Source of the DNA: Pyrinomonadaceae bacterium
Lineage (GTDB): Bacteria > Acidobacteriota > Blastocatellia > Pyrinomonadales > Pyrinomonadaceae
Assembly: GCA_021463165.1 (NCBI GenBank)
Contig: JAJTWY010000002.1
Span: forward strand, 186,001-250,000
Direction: 5' to 3'
DNA length: 64,000 bases
Shown here one piece after another: positions 29,215 to 39,066 of this stretch. The position numbers were made by a program, and so were the translations under genes. Position 1 is the stretch's first letter; every line of letters begins with the position of its first letter. The notes beneath the pieces are model-generated. The model saw only the letters and a program-made list of their open reading frames with translations. It had not been told where the DNA came from and did not search any database.

Positions 29215-30165
29215 TCAAAGCCAGAAATCTTGCAGAACGGCCATCATCAACAGCGCCGCGAACATGGTTTCAAGATTGACCCCGAGTTTTGCAGCCGTCT
29301 CAGCGAGATATTTTTTCACTTCGCTTTCGGTCCACCCGTGCTTTGCCGTAAGCTGCCGCTCGACGCCTTTTCGTATCTGAGATTGGACACGCGTCAATTT
29401 TCGGCTTGCGGTCGCTTCGTGATAACCAAAGGTTGCCGCGATATCTTTCAATTTAAGGTCGTCGAAATAGTATAGCTTTAAGATCAAGCGGTCTTCGGCC
29501 TCGAGCTCGGCGATCGCGGTCCTCAAGGCAACCGAAACGTCAGCCGCGGTCCGCTGCTCGCTTAGTATATCCTCAGGATTTTCGTTGTGCGCTCCAAGAT
29601 GCGGCCCGTCGCCGTTCAAAGCCTCGTTAGCCAGGTTCTCAAACTCGCGGTCCTCCTCGATCTGAACGAATTTTGAGACCTTTCGATATTGATCGACGGC
29701 TAGCTGCGAGACGACGGCCCGCAACCACCCGGCGAGGGAACCTCGCCCTGAATAATACGCGAGCTTGCTCTTCTTGTTGCCCTCGGCATCGGTGCGAAGC
29801 CCATATAGCTCGGCCCAGATCGACGACGCGAGATCCTCGGCATCTTCCGCATTTGACGAGATCTTCCTCGCCGCCGACTTCACCGTCGGATCAAAATTTG
29901 CTACCAGATCCTCCCACGCGCGCTCGTCGCCTTGTTCGCAGGCGATGATCAGGCACAGGTCGTCAGAACGGATCTCATCGACAAACTCCTTTACCTCGGA
30001 ATTTGTCGCATTCGGATTATCGCGCAGCAGGTACTTCTCGACCGCCCCCTCAACGCGCGCCGCGATATCGTCACCCGAAAGCCCGCGTGCATTCTCAGCC
30101 CGCGATAACATACGTTCTATCGCTTCGCGAACCGTATTTTTGTGCTTATCAGGAACCGCGCTCAT
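29215..30165 (-). CDS. ECF-like RNA polymerase sigma factor
   Basis: A 316-residue sigma-70-family factor, longer than usual ECF factors because of an N-terminal helical extension (~75 residues). Region 2 is visible around DLASSIWAELYGLRTDAEG and region 4 as LILKLYYFDDLKLKDIAATFGYHEATASRKL, the helix-turn-helix for the -35 element. No region 3 is apparent. The C-terminus is a short extension of ~45 residues ending in hydrophobic LLMMAVLQDFWL. The cognate anti-sigma factor is encoded downstream at 27873-29063. The regulon is unknown. Confidence 0.9.
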   Translation of the reverse strand: MSAVPDKHKNTVREAIERMLSRAENARGLSGDDIAARVEGAVEKYLLRDNPNATNSEVKEFVDEIRSDDLCLIIACEQGDERAWEDLVANFDPTVKSAARKISSNAEDAEDLASSIWAELYGLRTDAEGNKKSKLAYYSGRGSLAGWLRAVVSQLAVDQYRKVSKFVQIEEDREFENLANEALNGDGPHLGAHNENPEDILSEQRTAADVSVALRTAIAELEAEDRLILKLYYFDDLKLKDIAATFGYHEATASRKLTRVQSQIRKGVERQLTAKHGWTESEVKKYLAETAAKLGVNLETMFAALLMMAVLQDFWL

Positions 30166-30239
30166 TCGAAAGTTGGGACGATTTTAGCACTGATTTGATG
30201 TTGGCGGGAATCAAAGACGTTGTTTGACGACAACGTGTG

Positions 30240-31265
30240 TCAGCGAAGATGCTTCCGCAAAAACGATACGATCTTGTAGCCGTCGTAATAGACCCACGGC
30301 TTTTCGCCAAGCGTGTAGTGGCCGCAAGGGATCGAAACTTCGCTGTGCTTGATCTTGTGTTTCCGGAGCGCGGCAATGGTATCGCGTGAGAGGTCAACAG
30401 GAAAGCTGAGGTCGTATAGCGTGTAGATATAACGCTGCGGCCGCGGCGGGAGCTTTGCCAGGCGGTCCATATATGCCATCGGCGAGATCGGCAGCCAGTA
30501 TTCACGGAGGTCGTCGAGTGTGACGTTGCCCTGTATGCTCTCCTTGACGTGATAGGTCGAAAGGCCGTGCCAAACGACGTCCGCCGGATAGCCGGACACA
30601 TGGTTAAAGACCGCTGCGTCGATCTCCATATCGTGTGTGAACGCAAAGAATCCTACGCACGAACCAATACTCGTCCCGATCAGCCCGATCTTCTCGTAAC
30701 CCTCCTGTTTTAGCCATCTTACAGCCGAGCGTGTATCCACGACCGCCTGTCGCAGCGATTGCAGCGTACGTCCAACATTCGGGGCAACGAGATAGTCGGC
30801 CCGTTCGATCTCGGGCGGTTTGCGCTCCTCGTGGTACGGGAGCGTAAGTCGCAGCGCCGAGAGGCCCACCCTGTTGAATATCTTGCACAGGTCGAAGTAC
30901 GTACCGGCCTTGGCGTTCCAGTGGGGCAGGACTACTACTGCGGCCTTTTTGTTCGTTTTGTGCGGAAAATATTGAGCGTAAACAGTATTGTTCTCCTGGG
31001 AAGGTGTTTTGATCCCGCTCTTCCAGATCAATCGATCCCCGCCGCCTAAAACTTCAAAATCGAGATCTGAAGCAGAGGGCGAGAAGAAAAACTCTTCGCT
31101 GTGCTCAAGCGTCTTCTTCGAATATTCGCGAAATAGCTCGCGGGGATCGTCGCCGTTCATAGGATCAGCGACAAATTCGGTCCCCCACTCGAACGGATGG
31201 ACCACGCGGTTGTCTTCGAGAAACGCGTGGTACCGCTCGCGATTGTGCATGTAGCGTTTTAGCAT
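30240..31265 (-). CDS. Alpha/beta-hydrolase family protein
   Basis: A 341-residue cytoplasmic protein without signal peptide. The nucleophile elbow is IGLIGTSIGSCVG (residues ~183-195) and the oxyanion region is VVVLPHWNAKAG; a C-terminal IPCGHYTLG supplies the likely catalytic His. The overall layout resembles prolyl-oligopeptidase/dienelactone-hydrolase-type or ABHD18-like hydrolases. Substrate unknown. It lies between the sigma factor gene and bshA on the same strand, with short gaps of about 75-80 bases on either side. Confidence 0.8.
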   Translation of the reverse strand: MLKRYMHNRERYHAFLEDNRVVHPFEWGTEFVADPMNGDDPRELFREYSKKTLEHSEEFFFSPSASDLDFEVLGGGDRLIWKSGIKTPSQENNTVYAQYFPHKTNKKAAVVVLPHWNAKAGTYFDLCKIFNRVGLSALRLTLPYHEERKPPEIERADYLVAPNVGRTLQSLRQAVVDTRSAVRWLKQEGYEKIGLIGTSIGSCVGFFAFTHDMEIDAAVFNHVSGYPADVVWHGLSTYHVKESIQGNVTLDDLREYWLPISPMAYMDRLAKLPPRPQRYIYTLYDLSFPVDLSRDTIAALRKHKIKHSEVSIPCGHYTLGEKPWVYYDGYKIVSFLRKHLR

Positions 31266-31347
31266 CAGAGCAATTTGTCAGACAGCTTCTTAATAAAACG
31301 TGCTTGTGCGATGAGAACAAGAAGAAGATAGGGTCACCGAGCGAAGC

Positions 31348-32490
31348 TCAGGCCGAAGCGGCATTCGATCGATTGACCACCTTTTCATAAAACGAAATGT
31401 ACTGGGGAATGATCCTCGAGGTCGAGTATCGCTGAACGGCGAGCTCCCGGCCTTTTTCGCCGAATCCCCGGCGGAGGTCTTCGTCTTTTAGCAGCGCCAG
31501 CGTATCGCGGCTCATCTTTTCCACATCAGCAACATCGCTTAAATAACCTGTCTCGCCATCGGTCACAACTTCAGGGATGCCGCCGATGCGGGTCGCGATC
31601 ACCGGTAACTCGCACGCCTGTGCTTCGAGGGCGGCGAGACCAAAGGATTCGAGCTCTGACGGCAGCAGGAAAAGATCGGCGACGCCCATGTAATCGGCAA
31701 TGTTCGCCTGTTTCCCGACGTAAAGAATGTTGCCGTTCATACCAAGCTGCTCGCCGCGGTAACGAACCGCAGAGAGTTCGGGGCCGTCGCCGACCATCAC
31801 CAGCCTTGCATTCTGGCCTTCGGCCCGCACATTGGCCAGTATTTCCACACAGTCAACGGGACGTTTTACGTGCCTGAAATTCGAAACGTGCACAAGCAAT
31901 CGCTCGCCATTCGGGGCGAGTTCTGCCCGGAGCGGCGAACCTTCCAGCCGCTTGTAATGTTTTTCGCAGATAAAATTGGGGATCACCTCGATCTCGTCGA
32001 AATCGAACGTCTCGATCGTCGCCTGCTTCAAAAACTTTGAAACCGCCGTCACGCCATCCGATTGCTGCAAGCCGTAGCGCGTGATCGGCAGATAGCTGCG
32101 ATCGGCCCCTACGAGCGTGATGTCCGTGCCATGAAGCGTCGTTATCACGGGCACGTACCGCTTTTGCTTGATCGATTCGCGGGCGAGGATCGCGGAGATC
32201 GAATGCGGGATGGCGTAATGAACATGAAGCAGATCGAGTTTTTCAGCACGCGCAACGGTCGCCATCTTTGTCGCGAGCGCGAGGTCATACGGCTGATGCT
32301 CGAAAAGCGCGTACGACATCATTTCCACCTCATGAAAATGGATCCTATCGTTGAGCTCGGTCAGCCGCGTTGGCAGAACGGACGAAATAAAATGAACGTT
32401 GTGCCCGCGCTCGGCCAGGTCGCGGCCAAGCTCTGAGCCGACGATCCCGCTGCCGCCGTAGGTCGGATATACTGTGATCCCGATATTCAT
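31348..32490 (-). CDS. bshA: N-acetyl-alpha-D-glucosaminyl L-malate synthase BshA
   Basis: GT4-family glycosyltransferase that joins GlcNAc from UDP-GlcNAc to L-malate, the first step of bacillithiol synthesis. The 380-residue product starts [20 protein letters not shown], the BshA-specific glycine loop, and has [27 protein letters not shown] and the E-x7-E motif around [17 protein letters not shown]. Length agrees with the family (about 375-380). bshB and bshC are not in this window. The next upstream gene on the strand is the sorbosone-dehydrogenase-like gene about 90 bases away. Confidence 0.92.
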   Translation of the reverse strand: MNIGITVYPTYGGSGIVGSELGRDLAERGHNVHFISSVLPTRLTELNDRIHFHEVEMMSYALFEHQPYDLALATKMATVARAEKLDLLHVHYAIPHSISAILARESIKQKRYVPVITTLHGTDITLVGADRSYLPITRYGLQQSDGVTAVSKFLKQATIETFDFDEIEVIPNFICEKHYKRLEGSPLRAELAPNGERLLVHVSNFRHVKRPVDCVEILANVRAEGQNARLVMVGDGPELSAVRYRGEQLGMNGNILYVGKQANIADYMGVADLFLLPSELESFGLAALEAQACELPVIATRIGGIPEVVTDGETGYLSDVADVEKMSRDTLALLKDEDLRRGFGEKGRELAVQRYSTSRIIPQYISFYEKVVNRSNAASA

Positions 32491-32583
32491 ACTGATCGCT
32501 TCACAAATGAGAATCGTAACAGATTGAGTTACAAAACACTAGACCTTGTTGAATGTGTTTCGAAAATGCGAGCCGGCAACGGC

Positions 32584-33759
32584 CTATCTTCGTTTCGGCT
32601 TGACCAGATAGACGACGCCGGTGTGGTCGTCGGACAGCAAAAAGGAGTTCGGCCCGATCTTCATAATGTCGCAGGGACGGCCGACGACCTGGCCGCGGCG
32701 AAGAAAGCCCGTAAGGAAATCCTGCAGTTTCTCACCCTTTCGCATGACAACGACCTTGTAGCCGTGGCCGATCGCCTTATTCGTAGAACCGTGAAGTGCC
32801 ACAAGGAACGCATCCTTGATGCCGAATAGTGCATCGGCCTCATCGAAGAAATCGAAACCGAGCGCCGACGACCGAGCGGGAAAGGCAGCATAGGGCGACG
32901 GAACACCTGCGCAGCCCGTTCGCCGTTTGATCTTGGGGTCGGCAAAAATGCGTCCGGCCGATGAATGGCAGTAAGGCCAACCATAATCGGCACCATCCTT
33001 CAGTGCGTAGAAGGTCTCGTCAGGCTTTTGCAGGCCGAGATGGTCGCTGCCCTGATTGGTCACAAATACGTATTTCCCGATCGCCCGCATGCCAACAGCG
33101 TTCCGGAGGCCGCGTGCAAATTCACGCTGACCGCTGCCGTCGGGGTTCATCTCGATGATGCTGGCGCGAACCTTTTCCTTCTCGACGCAAGAATTGCAGC
33201 TAGACCCGACCGAGACGTAAAGTTTACCCTCAGGTGAGAATGCGATCGTACGCGTCAGATGCCAGCCGCCGTATTTGTAGCTCAGGCCGTAGTCAGGAAA
33301 GGTCGCAAGCACCTGCGGCCTCGTGTCGCTCGGTTTTTCCTCACCGCTCGTAAATTTGCGGCGGGTAAGCTGGTGAGTTTCGGCAAGATAGAACCAATCC
33401 TGGCCCGCTGCGTCGCGATAGAACTTAATGCTGTTCGGATTGCGCAGATTCGACATATACGGAAGCGCCCGTGCGAATTTGCCGGTTTCAGGATCCCAGC
33501 CGTCCAGGATATACACAGTGCCGCGTTTGTTGTCGGTTAGGTTGTACATGTCGGTCACAAAGATGCGTCCGTCGGGCGACTTTGCAAAAAAGCGCACTCG
33601 TTTGAGCCCTTCGATCGCGGGCATGATCTCGAAATCCGAAGCTAGATCCAGCGTGAAGGACTTCCCTGATCTCAACTTGATCTTGGCCGGCGAAAGTATG
33701 GGCTGAGCAACAATGGCGGCAGAACACAGAAAGAAGATCGAAAATAAAATTGCTTTCAT
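32584..33759 (-). CDS. Secreted glucose/sorbosone-dehydrogenase-like beta-propeller
   Basis: A 391-residue exported protein with signal peptide (1-18) and a six-bladed beta-propeller of the PQQ-dependent soluble glucose dehydrogenase/L-sorbosone dehydrogenase type. Visible features include a blade motif FSPEGKLYVSVGSSCNSC, RGLRNAVGM and a late GADYGWPYCH (the conserved YGWP). Whether PQQ is bound cannot be told. The related gene at 34724-35869 lies beyond the PPK2 gene. Confidence 0.82.
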   Translation of the reverse strand: MKAILFSIFFLCSAAIVAQPILSPAKIKLRSGKSFTLDLASDFEIMPAIEGLKRVRFFAKSPDGRIFVTDMYNLTDNKRGTVYILDGWDPETGKFARALPYMSNLRNPNSIKFYRDAAGQDWFYLAETHQLTRRKFTSGEEKPSDTRPQVLATFPDYGLSYKYGGWHLTRTIAFSPEGKLYVSVGSSCNSCVEKEKVRASIIEMNPDGSGQREFARGLRNAVGMRAIGKYVFVTNQGSDHLGLQKPDETFYALKDGADYGWPYCHSSAGRIFADPKIKRRTGCAGVPSPYAAFPARSSALGFDFFDEADALFGIKDAFLVALHGSTNKAIGHGYKVVVMRKGEKLQDFLTGFLRRGQVVGRPCDIMKIGPNSFLLSDDHTGVVYLVKPKRR

Positions 33760-33833
33760 ATGGGCCTATATAGAGGTAAACTAATGCACCGAAACTGATT
33801 CCGACTAGTCGCTATCTCGTAAACATTCAAATC

Positions 33834-34703
33834 ATGAAAATCGATAGATTCCGCATAGCCGAAGGCTCGAAATTTGATTTTAAGGCTCATCCGACCGATT
33901 TCACCGGCGATTATACCGACAAAAAGCAGGCCGTAAAAGACCTTGAGGCAAATGTCGCCCGGCTCCGCGAGCTACAGGACGTGCTTTACGCGAATGATAA
34001 ATACTCGCTACTTATAGTTTTTCAGGCGATGGATGCTGCGGGCAAGGACGGGGCGATCGAGCATGTGATGAGCGGCGTCAACCCGCAGGGATGTCATGTC
34101 GTCTCGTTCAAGCAGCCCTCGAGTGAAGAACTAGATCATGACTATCTCTGGCGCTGCCAAAAGAATCTACCGAGCCGCGGGATGATCGGTATATTTAATC
34201 GATCGCATTACGAGGAAGTATTGGTCGTCCGTGTCCACCCGGAATATCTGACCTATCAGCAGCTGCCCGACGAGACGTTGAAGGACAAGGATATCTGGAA
34301 GAAACGTTTCAGGCACATCCGTGATTGGGAACAACATCTTTCTGAGAACGGCACACAGGTCATCAAATTCTTTCTGAACGTCTCGAAAGAAGAGCAGAAA
34401 GCACGTTTTTTATCGCGTATCGAGGAAAAGCACAAGAATTGGAAATTCTCGATGGGTGACGTGAAGGAACGGAGTCATTGGGATGACTATATGAAATGCT
34501 ACAAGGAGGCGATCGAAGCGACCTCGACCGACTTTGCCCCTTGGTATGTCATCCCGGCGGACAAGAAATGGTTTACCCGACTGGCTGTTTCCGAGGTGAT
34601 CGTAAAGAAGCTCGAATCGCTTGACCTGAAGTATCCGGTCCTGGGCAAGGATCATGCAGCCGAGCTGCTCGACGCCAAGAAGATGCTTGAAGCCGAAAAA
34701 TGA
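33834..34703 (+). CDS. ppk2: Polyphosphate kinase 2 family protein
   Basis: A 289-residue cytoplasmic P-loop kinase that uses polyphosphate to phosphorylate nucleotides. Walker A is in FQAMDAAGKDGAIE (residues ~63-76) and Walker B in GIFNRSHYEEVLV (~120-132); the lid region has RHIRDWEQHL. A one-domain protein of this length without the extra Glu in Walker A fits the class that can use AMP and ADP, though class assignment from sequence alone is tentative. It is divergent from the sorbosone-dehydrogenase-like gene with 74 bases between and convergent with the next. Confidence 0.92.
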   Translation: MKIDRFRIAEGSKFDFKAHPTDFTGDYTDKKQAVKDLEANVARLRELQDVLYANDKYSLLIVFQAMDAAGKDGAIEHVMSGVNPQGCHVVSFKQPSSEELDHDYLWRCQKNLPSRGMIGIFNRSHYEEVLVVRVHPEYLTYQQLPDETLKDKDIWKKRFRHIRDWEQHLSENGTQVIKFFLNVSKEEQKARFLSRIEEKHKNWKFSMGDVKERSHWDDYMKCYKEAIEATSTDFAPWYVIPADKKWFTRLAVSEVIVKKLESLDLKYPVLGKDHAAELLDAKKMLEAEK

Positions 34704-34723
34704 GCGATATGCCGGCGGAGCCC

Positions 34724-35869
34724 TCAGTTCGGAACAATGCGCAAGATGCGGTCGTCATCCGAAGCCGGCGAGCCTCGCCCGTCGCGGTTTGAGGTCGAGA
34801 AGTAGATCAGTCCATCCGGGCCTTCGGACATTTCACGGATGCGGCCGAAGGTATTGCTGAGTAAATCCTCTTGCGTAACGACCTTGCTCCCGGCGAGGAC
34901 AACTCGTATGATCCGGGCACCTCGCAAACAGCCGAAGAAGAAATTGCCCTTAAACCCGGGGAACCGCGATCCGTTGTAGAACATCCCGCTGGCCGGGGCA
35001 CACGCGGGGCTGTATTCCAGAAGCGGGGAAACCATGCCGTCACGTTTTTCGTTATGATGTATTTCCGGCCAGCCGAGGTTCTTCCCTCGTTCTACTAAGT
35101 TGAATTCATCGCCGCCCGAGCCTTTGCCCTCGAAAAAGCTTGGCCCGTGTTCCGTTTGGAACATCGCCCCGGTTCCCGGCTGCCATGCAAGGCCCTGTGC
35201 GTTGCGATGGCCGTATGACCAGATCTCAGGCCGGGCAGCCTTGTTCGAAACGAACGGATTGTCCGGCGGTACGGTTCCGTCATCGTTGAGCCGGAGCGTC
35301 TTGCCGGCGAGTGAATCGAGCTTCTGCGCAAGGTCCCAGGCAGTCGCGTCACCGGTCGTTACGTAGAGTTTGCCGTCGGGGCCGAAGCGATTTCGCATTC
35401 CCGCGTGATTTGGGGCTGCGGGAATATTCTCAATGATGACCTTCGGGTCGCTGAAACTGTTCTTCGAAAACTTATAACGAACAACCTTCACACGCTTGCC
35501 ATCGGCATTGTAGGCGTATCCGAGATAGACATAGCTGTTCTTGACAAAATCGGGGTGAAGAGTGATGTCCATCAAGCCGCTTTCGCTTGAGGGTTCGACA
35601 TCCGGAACGGTGAAGACGGGTTCGGCCCGGAGTTTCCCGTTTTCGATGATGCGAACACGGCCTTTACGTTCGGTAAAAATAAGATCCTTATTCGGCAGCC
35701 AGGCAAAGGCCCATGGCACCTCGAGGCCCGACGCAACCGTTTCGACACGAAACTTTGCTCCGTCACGTGTTTCAAAAATGCGGTCTTCGAAGCCGCTCGA
35801 ATCTGCGGTGAGCCCGCACCCCGAGGCATAAAGCAAACCCAAAAATACAAGAACGCCATACACTGTCAT
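34724..35869 (-). CDS. PQQ-dependent sugar dehydrogenase-like lipoprotein
   Basis: A 381-residue exported beta-propeller of the glucose/sorbosone dehydrogenase family. ATG 35869 is preferred over an upstream GTG at 35884 because GAGG sits about 8 bases before it. The N-terminus is a lipoprotein signal with lipobox YASGC. Family motifs are VPWAFAWLPNKDLIFTERKG, GLMDITLHPDF, PAAPNHAG.RNRFGPDGKLYVTTGD and YGHRNAQGLAW (catalytic His region), all well kept, so this one looks catalytically competent. It likely oxidises aldose sugars in the periplasm. Confidence 0.9.
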   Translation of the reverse strand: MTVYGVLVFLGLLYASGCGLTADSSGFEDRIFETRDGAKFRVETVASGLEVPWAFAWLPNKDLIFTERKGRVRIIENGKLRAEPVFTVPDVEPSSESGLMDITLHPDFVKNSYVYLGYAYNADGKRVKVVRYKFSKNSFSDPKVIIENIPAAPNHAGMRNRFGPDGKLYVTTGDATAWDLAQKLDSLAGKTLRLNDDGTVPPDNPFVSNKAARPEIWSYGHRNAQGLAWQPGTGAMFQTEHGPSFFEGKGSGGDEFNLVERGKNLGWPEIHHNEKRDGMVSPLLEYSPACAPASGMFYNGSRFPGFKGNFFFGCLRGARIIRVVLAGSKVVTQEDLLSNTFGRIREMSEGPDGLIYFSTSNRDGRGSPASDDDRILRIVPN

Positions 35870-35930
35870 CAAGGTTGTCCTCACTATATTACGATTGTAA
35901 CCCTTGATTTAGACGCTGGCGAAGCCGATC

Positions 35931-37109
35931 TTATTTCGTTTTCTTACGCGAAGATCTTGGAAGCAGTCGAAGATTTGTGCCGGGTTCGGACACAACTCGG
36001 TTGCGGCCAAGTCGTTTGGCCTTGTATAGGTTGGAGTCGGCACGCTCCATCAGCGACTCAAGCGTATCTCCTTCAGCCAACACGCCAACGCCAAAGCTGG
36101 ACGTGACCGCGATCCTGCCGTCGCCGTGCCGAATGTCGAGCTGTTGGATCTCGCGTCGGAACGCTTCCGCCACGAGATGTGCGGCGTTGAGATCGGTATG
36201 GGTCACCAGCAGGCCGAACTCTTCCCCTCCAAGCCGTGCAACGTGATCGTGCTGTCGCGTCATCCGCTTGAGCAGCGAACCGATCTGGGCCAGCACCTTG
36301 TCACCAACCGCGTGGCCGAATGTGTCGTTGATCTTCTTAAAGTGATCTAGATCGATCAGGATCAAGGAGGTTGGAATGTTGTATCGGCGACTTCGCTTTA
36401 GCTCGGCATTGGCAAATTCTTCAAAAGTGCGCTTGTTCCCGAGGCCTGTCAGAAAATCGGTGGTCGCAAGTTCGCGCAGCTCCGATTCCTTCTCACGCAG
36501 CTCTTCATGCATCCGCTCGCTGTTGAGAACCATGTAGTTGAAGCCCCATACGACAGCAAAGATCAGGAAGACCATGAAGGAAACTGACTGGATCCATTCG
36601 GGCGAATAGACGCCTGAGAATGCGAGAACGCCGATCATCCTTACGAACATCAGGATGGCAAAAAGAAGGAAACTTCTTCCGACCGTCCGATAAACAACAT
36701 TTTCCATCAAACCAGGCTTTTCGCTAAACGCCTGGTAGCTCAGAAATGACAGGAGTGAAACAATAAGCGAGGCGGCAATTATCCGCGAGGCAAAATCCGG
36801 CGATATGTAAGTATGATAGATCTGGGTGAGAAAATAGATCGCGATCAAACCCCTCGGTATCGCGCTTCTCGTTTTTAGCCCGAGGAAGCGGCGGTTGCCT
36901 TCTAGAGCAAGGGCGGTTGTAGCAACACCCAGCGTGTTTCCTGCGACCACGGTAAGGAACTCGGGCCCGATGCCACGGAGACTGACGAGCAGGAAAGCGG
37001 CAGTTCCGGCAACATTCGAGAGAACCCAAAACTGTGTTCCCGGATAGGTCTTTTGCGCCCGCCAGACGAAGAACATTACGCTGGCCATAAGTCCTGTGAC
37101 CAGCATCAA
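35931..37109 (-). CDS. Membrane-bound GGDEF diguanylate cyclase (N-terminus possibly frameshifted)
   Basis: Makes cyclic di-GMP from two GTP. About six N-terminal helices (residues ~1-190), a short coiled coil, then a GGDEF domain (~215-375) with RLGGEEFGLL as the active site and the substrate motif LIDLDHFKKINDTFGH. The frame opens at a TTG/ATG already inside the first helix. Directly upstream is a run of eight T (37137-37144 on the + strand as A). With seven T the frame would continue to ATG 37152 and begin MSNFFLDPNTLAFAL, a natural start. So either an indel error, a contingency run or a shorter start. Confidence 0.88.
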   Translation of the reverse strand: MMLVTGLMASVMFFVWRAQKTYPGTQFWVLSNVAGTAAFLLVSLRGIGPEFLTVVAGNTLGVATTALALEGNRRFLGLKTRSAIPRGLIAIYFLTQIYHTYISPDFASRIIAASLIVSLLSFLSYQAFSEKPGLMENVVYRTVGRSFLLFAILMFVRMIGVLAFSGVYSPEWIQSVSFMVFLIFAVVWGFNYMVLNSERMHEELREKESELRELATTDFLTGLGNKRTFEEFANAELKRSRRYNIPTSLILIDLDHFKKINDTFGHAVGDKVLAQIGSLLKRMTRQHDHVARLGGEEFGLLVTHTDLNAAHLVAEAFRREIQQLDIRHGDGRIAVTSSFGVGVLAEGDTLESLMERADSNLYKAKRLGRNRVVSEPGTNLRLLPRSSRKKTK

Positions 37110-37290
37110 TGCAAACGCAAGCGTATTCGGATCGAGAAAAAAAATTCGACATTAAGCGAGAATGGGAAGTGCGGTGGGCCGAATGCGCGGGAACACGCCC
37201 GCATTGATATTAGCACAAACGGCGAGAAGTGGCCAACATATTTTAACACTCTATCCTCGTGGTCTTAGAACTTGATCAGGTGCAGTTGTG

Positions 37291-38256
37291 ATGAAAAAAC
37301 TTAGATGGGGGATCATTGGTGCGGGCGATATTGTCAGGAAGCGCATCATCGGCGCGATCCGTTCCGACAAGAGCTCCGAATTGGTCGCGGTTGCTCGAGC
37401 TAATGCCGAGCTTGCGGAAGAGTTTGCCCGTGAATTTGGGATATCCCGCTGGTATGCGAACCACCGGGAAATGATCTCCGATGATGAGATCGATGCGATC
37501 TACGTCGCTTCCCCCGTCTTCCTGCATTCCGAACATGCTATTGCGGCCGCTGAGGCCGGAAAACACGTCCTGTGCGAAAAACCTATGGCGATGGACCGAG
37601 CCGAGTGCTCGCGAATGATCGCCGCATCCGAGGCTAATGGCGTCAGGCTCGGCGTTGCCTATTATCGTCGCTACTATCCGGTAATTGCTCGGATCAGGCA
37701 GGCACTGGCCGGTAGCGAGATCGGCCGGCCGGTTGTCGTTCAGATGAATACATTCGAGGCTTTCGATCCGGAACCGGAACATCCACGGCGCTGGTTCATC
37801 GAGAAAGAAAAGAGCGGCGGCGGCCCCATGATGGATTTCGGCTGCCATCGGATCGAGATCCTGCTCGACCTCTTCGGTAAGCCGATAAGGGTCGAGGCGA
37901 TCAATGCGAACGCGATCCTTGGCCGCGAAGTAGAAGACACCTCGATGGCTCTTTTTGAGTTCGAGTCGGGTGTATGCGGCTCATTGTCAGTGACCCATGC
38001 GGCGGCCGAATCCATCGACCGGTTCGACATTTATGGGACAAGCGGCTCGATGCACATCGCGTCGCTCAACAAAGGACAGATCGAGATCACGACGCCGGCG
38101 GGAACCGCTATCGAATCACATCCTCCGTCAGAAAATTTTCATGTCCCGCTTATTGAAGATTTCTCGCGAGCAGTGATCGAAGGGCGTGATGCTCCGGTCA
38201 GCGGCAAAACGGGCGAGGAAGTCGCCGCGATCGTGGACGCGATCTATGGCCGCTGA
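37291..38256 (+). CDS. Gfo/Idh/MocA-family NAD(P)-dependent oxidoreductase
   Basis: A 321-residue cytoplasmic oxidoreductase. The Rossmann motif WGIIGAGDIV lies at residues ~5-14, the conserved EKPMA (~96-100) holds the catalytic lysine, and a C-terminal alpha/beta domain follows with MDFGCHRIEILLDLFG. Members act on sugars, inositols or related cyclic alcohols; the substrate here is not evident. GTG 37288 directly precedes ATG 37291. The stop codon is followed at once by an A-run and hairpin that serve the opposite-strand gene. Confidence 0.92.
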   Translation: MKKLRWGIIGAGDIVRKRIIGAIRSDKSSELVAVARANAELAEEFAREFGISRWYANHREMISDDEIDAIYVASPVFLHSEHAIAAAEAGKHVLCEKPMAMDRAECSRMIAASEANGVRLGVAYYRRYYPVIARIRQALAGSEIGRPVVVQMNTFEAFDPEPEHPRRWFIEKEKSGGGPMMDFGCHRIEILLDLFGKPIRVEAINANAILGREVEDTSMALFEFESGVCGSLSVTHAAAESIDRFDIYGTSGSMHIASLNKGQIEITTPAGTAIESHPPSENFHVPLIEDFSRAVIEGRDAPVSGKTGEEVAAIVDAIYGR

Positions 38257-38288
38257 AAAAAAACGGTGCAGCCATTGCTGACTGCACC
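38256..38288 (-). terminator. Intrinsic terminator of the secreted-protein gene
   Basis: On the minus strand GGTGCAG (complement of 38282-38288) pairs with CTGCACC (complement of 38265-38271) around a 10-base loop, followed after one base pair-free C/G by a run of eight T. It lies 40 bases after the stop of the gene at 38329-38778. Confidence 0.85.
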
Positions 38289-38328
38289 AAAGGCGGATCA
38301 GAGGATATGACCCGGAGGAACGTATTCG

Positions 38329-38778
38329 TTAGAAACCATTAGCATCGTTGATCGTCAGATAAAGACGAGCAACATTTCCTTCGGCCAATTTGCGTGTTTG
38401 GGCCTTGGTCTTAGCGATCTCGTTAACGCTGGACTGCCCTTTGACGGCGATCGCGGTCAGGTAGGTGGTTTCACCGACGGTATCGAAAACAAGCCGCGTG
38501 GCCGGAGCCGCGTTGTTCGAACGGGCGACTATCGTATCGAAGATCATCGAGGAGCCGTTGTCTCCACGGAGAACAAGAAGAGAAGGTGAATCGATAGTGC
38601 TCGGCGTACGCTCGATCGTATAGATGCCGGCATCGAACGTCGTGTCTCTCAGCGTGAATGCATTGGGTACATTCACCTTGATCGATGTGCCCTCATTGAT
38701 CTGGGCGTTCGCGGCGGAAAATCCACCAAAGATAAGGACAGCAGCCAAAAGGAATAATTTCGATTTAAGGTTGAACAT
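38329..38778 (-). CDS. Small secreted protein, acidobacterial type
   Basis: A 149-residue exported protein with signal peptide MFNLKSKLFLLAAVLIFGGF...ANA and a mature beta-rich domain starting with VNVPNAFTLRDTTFDAGIYTIER. Proteins with a V-P-F-x-F-style stretch followed by GxYTIE are frequent in acidobacteria and have no known function (recollection). The Shine-Dalgarno AGGAG before ATG 38778 fixes the start, and a strong terminator follows, so it is a monocistronic, probably well expressed gene. Confidence 0.85.
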   Translation of the reverse strand: MFNLKSKLFLLAAVLIFGGFSAANAQINEGTSIKVNVPNAFTLRDTTFDAGIYTIERTPSTIDSPSLLVLRGDNGSSMIFDTIVARSNNAAPATRLVFDTVGETTYLTAIAVKGQSSVNEIAKTKAQTRKLAEGNVARLYLTINDANGF

Positions 38779-39066
38779 GATAAGTAGTCTCCTGTTTCTA
38801 TTTGTATAAATATTGAGAATCGTATTACACGGAAGCTTCACTCTCGTTCGCGACATAGAAAATATGAATCGTCGCTTTTACTATCGAATCGTCGGCGTAA
38901 CATCTCGCCGAATTCCGTGTACACCTAAGAATACGAAGAAAAAACAGCCCTGGATGTCAGTTTTTCGCCTTCTTATGTAAAGTTGTGTAAAAATCTCGAG
39001 ACTTGATTGCAAAGGAACGCAAATGGGAGGAACATCGGCGGCTATGTTACTCTGTCAGTTCATTTT

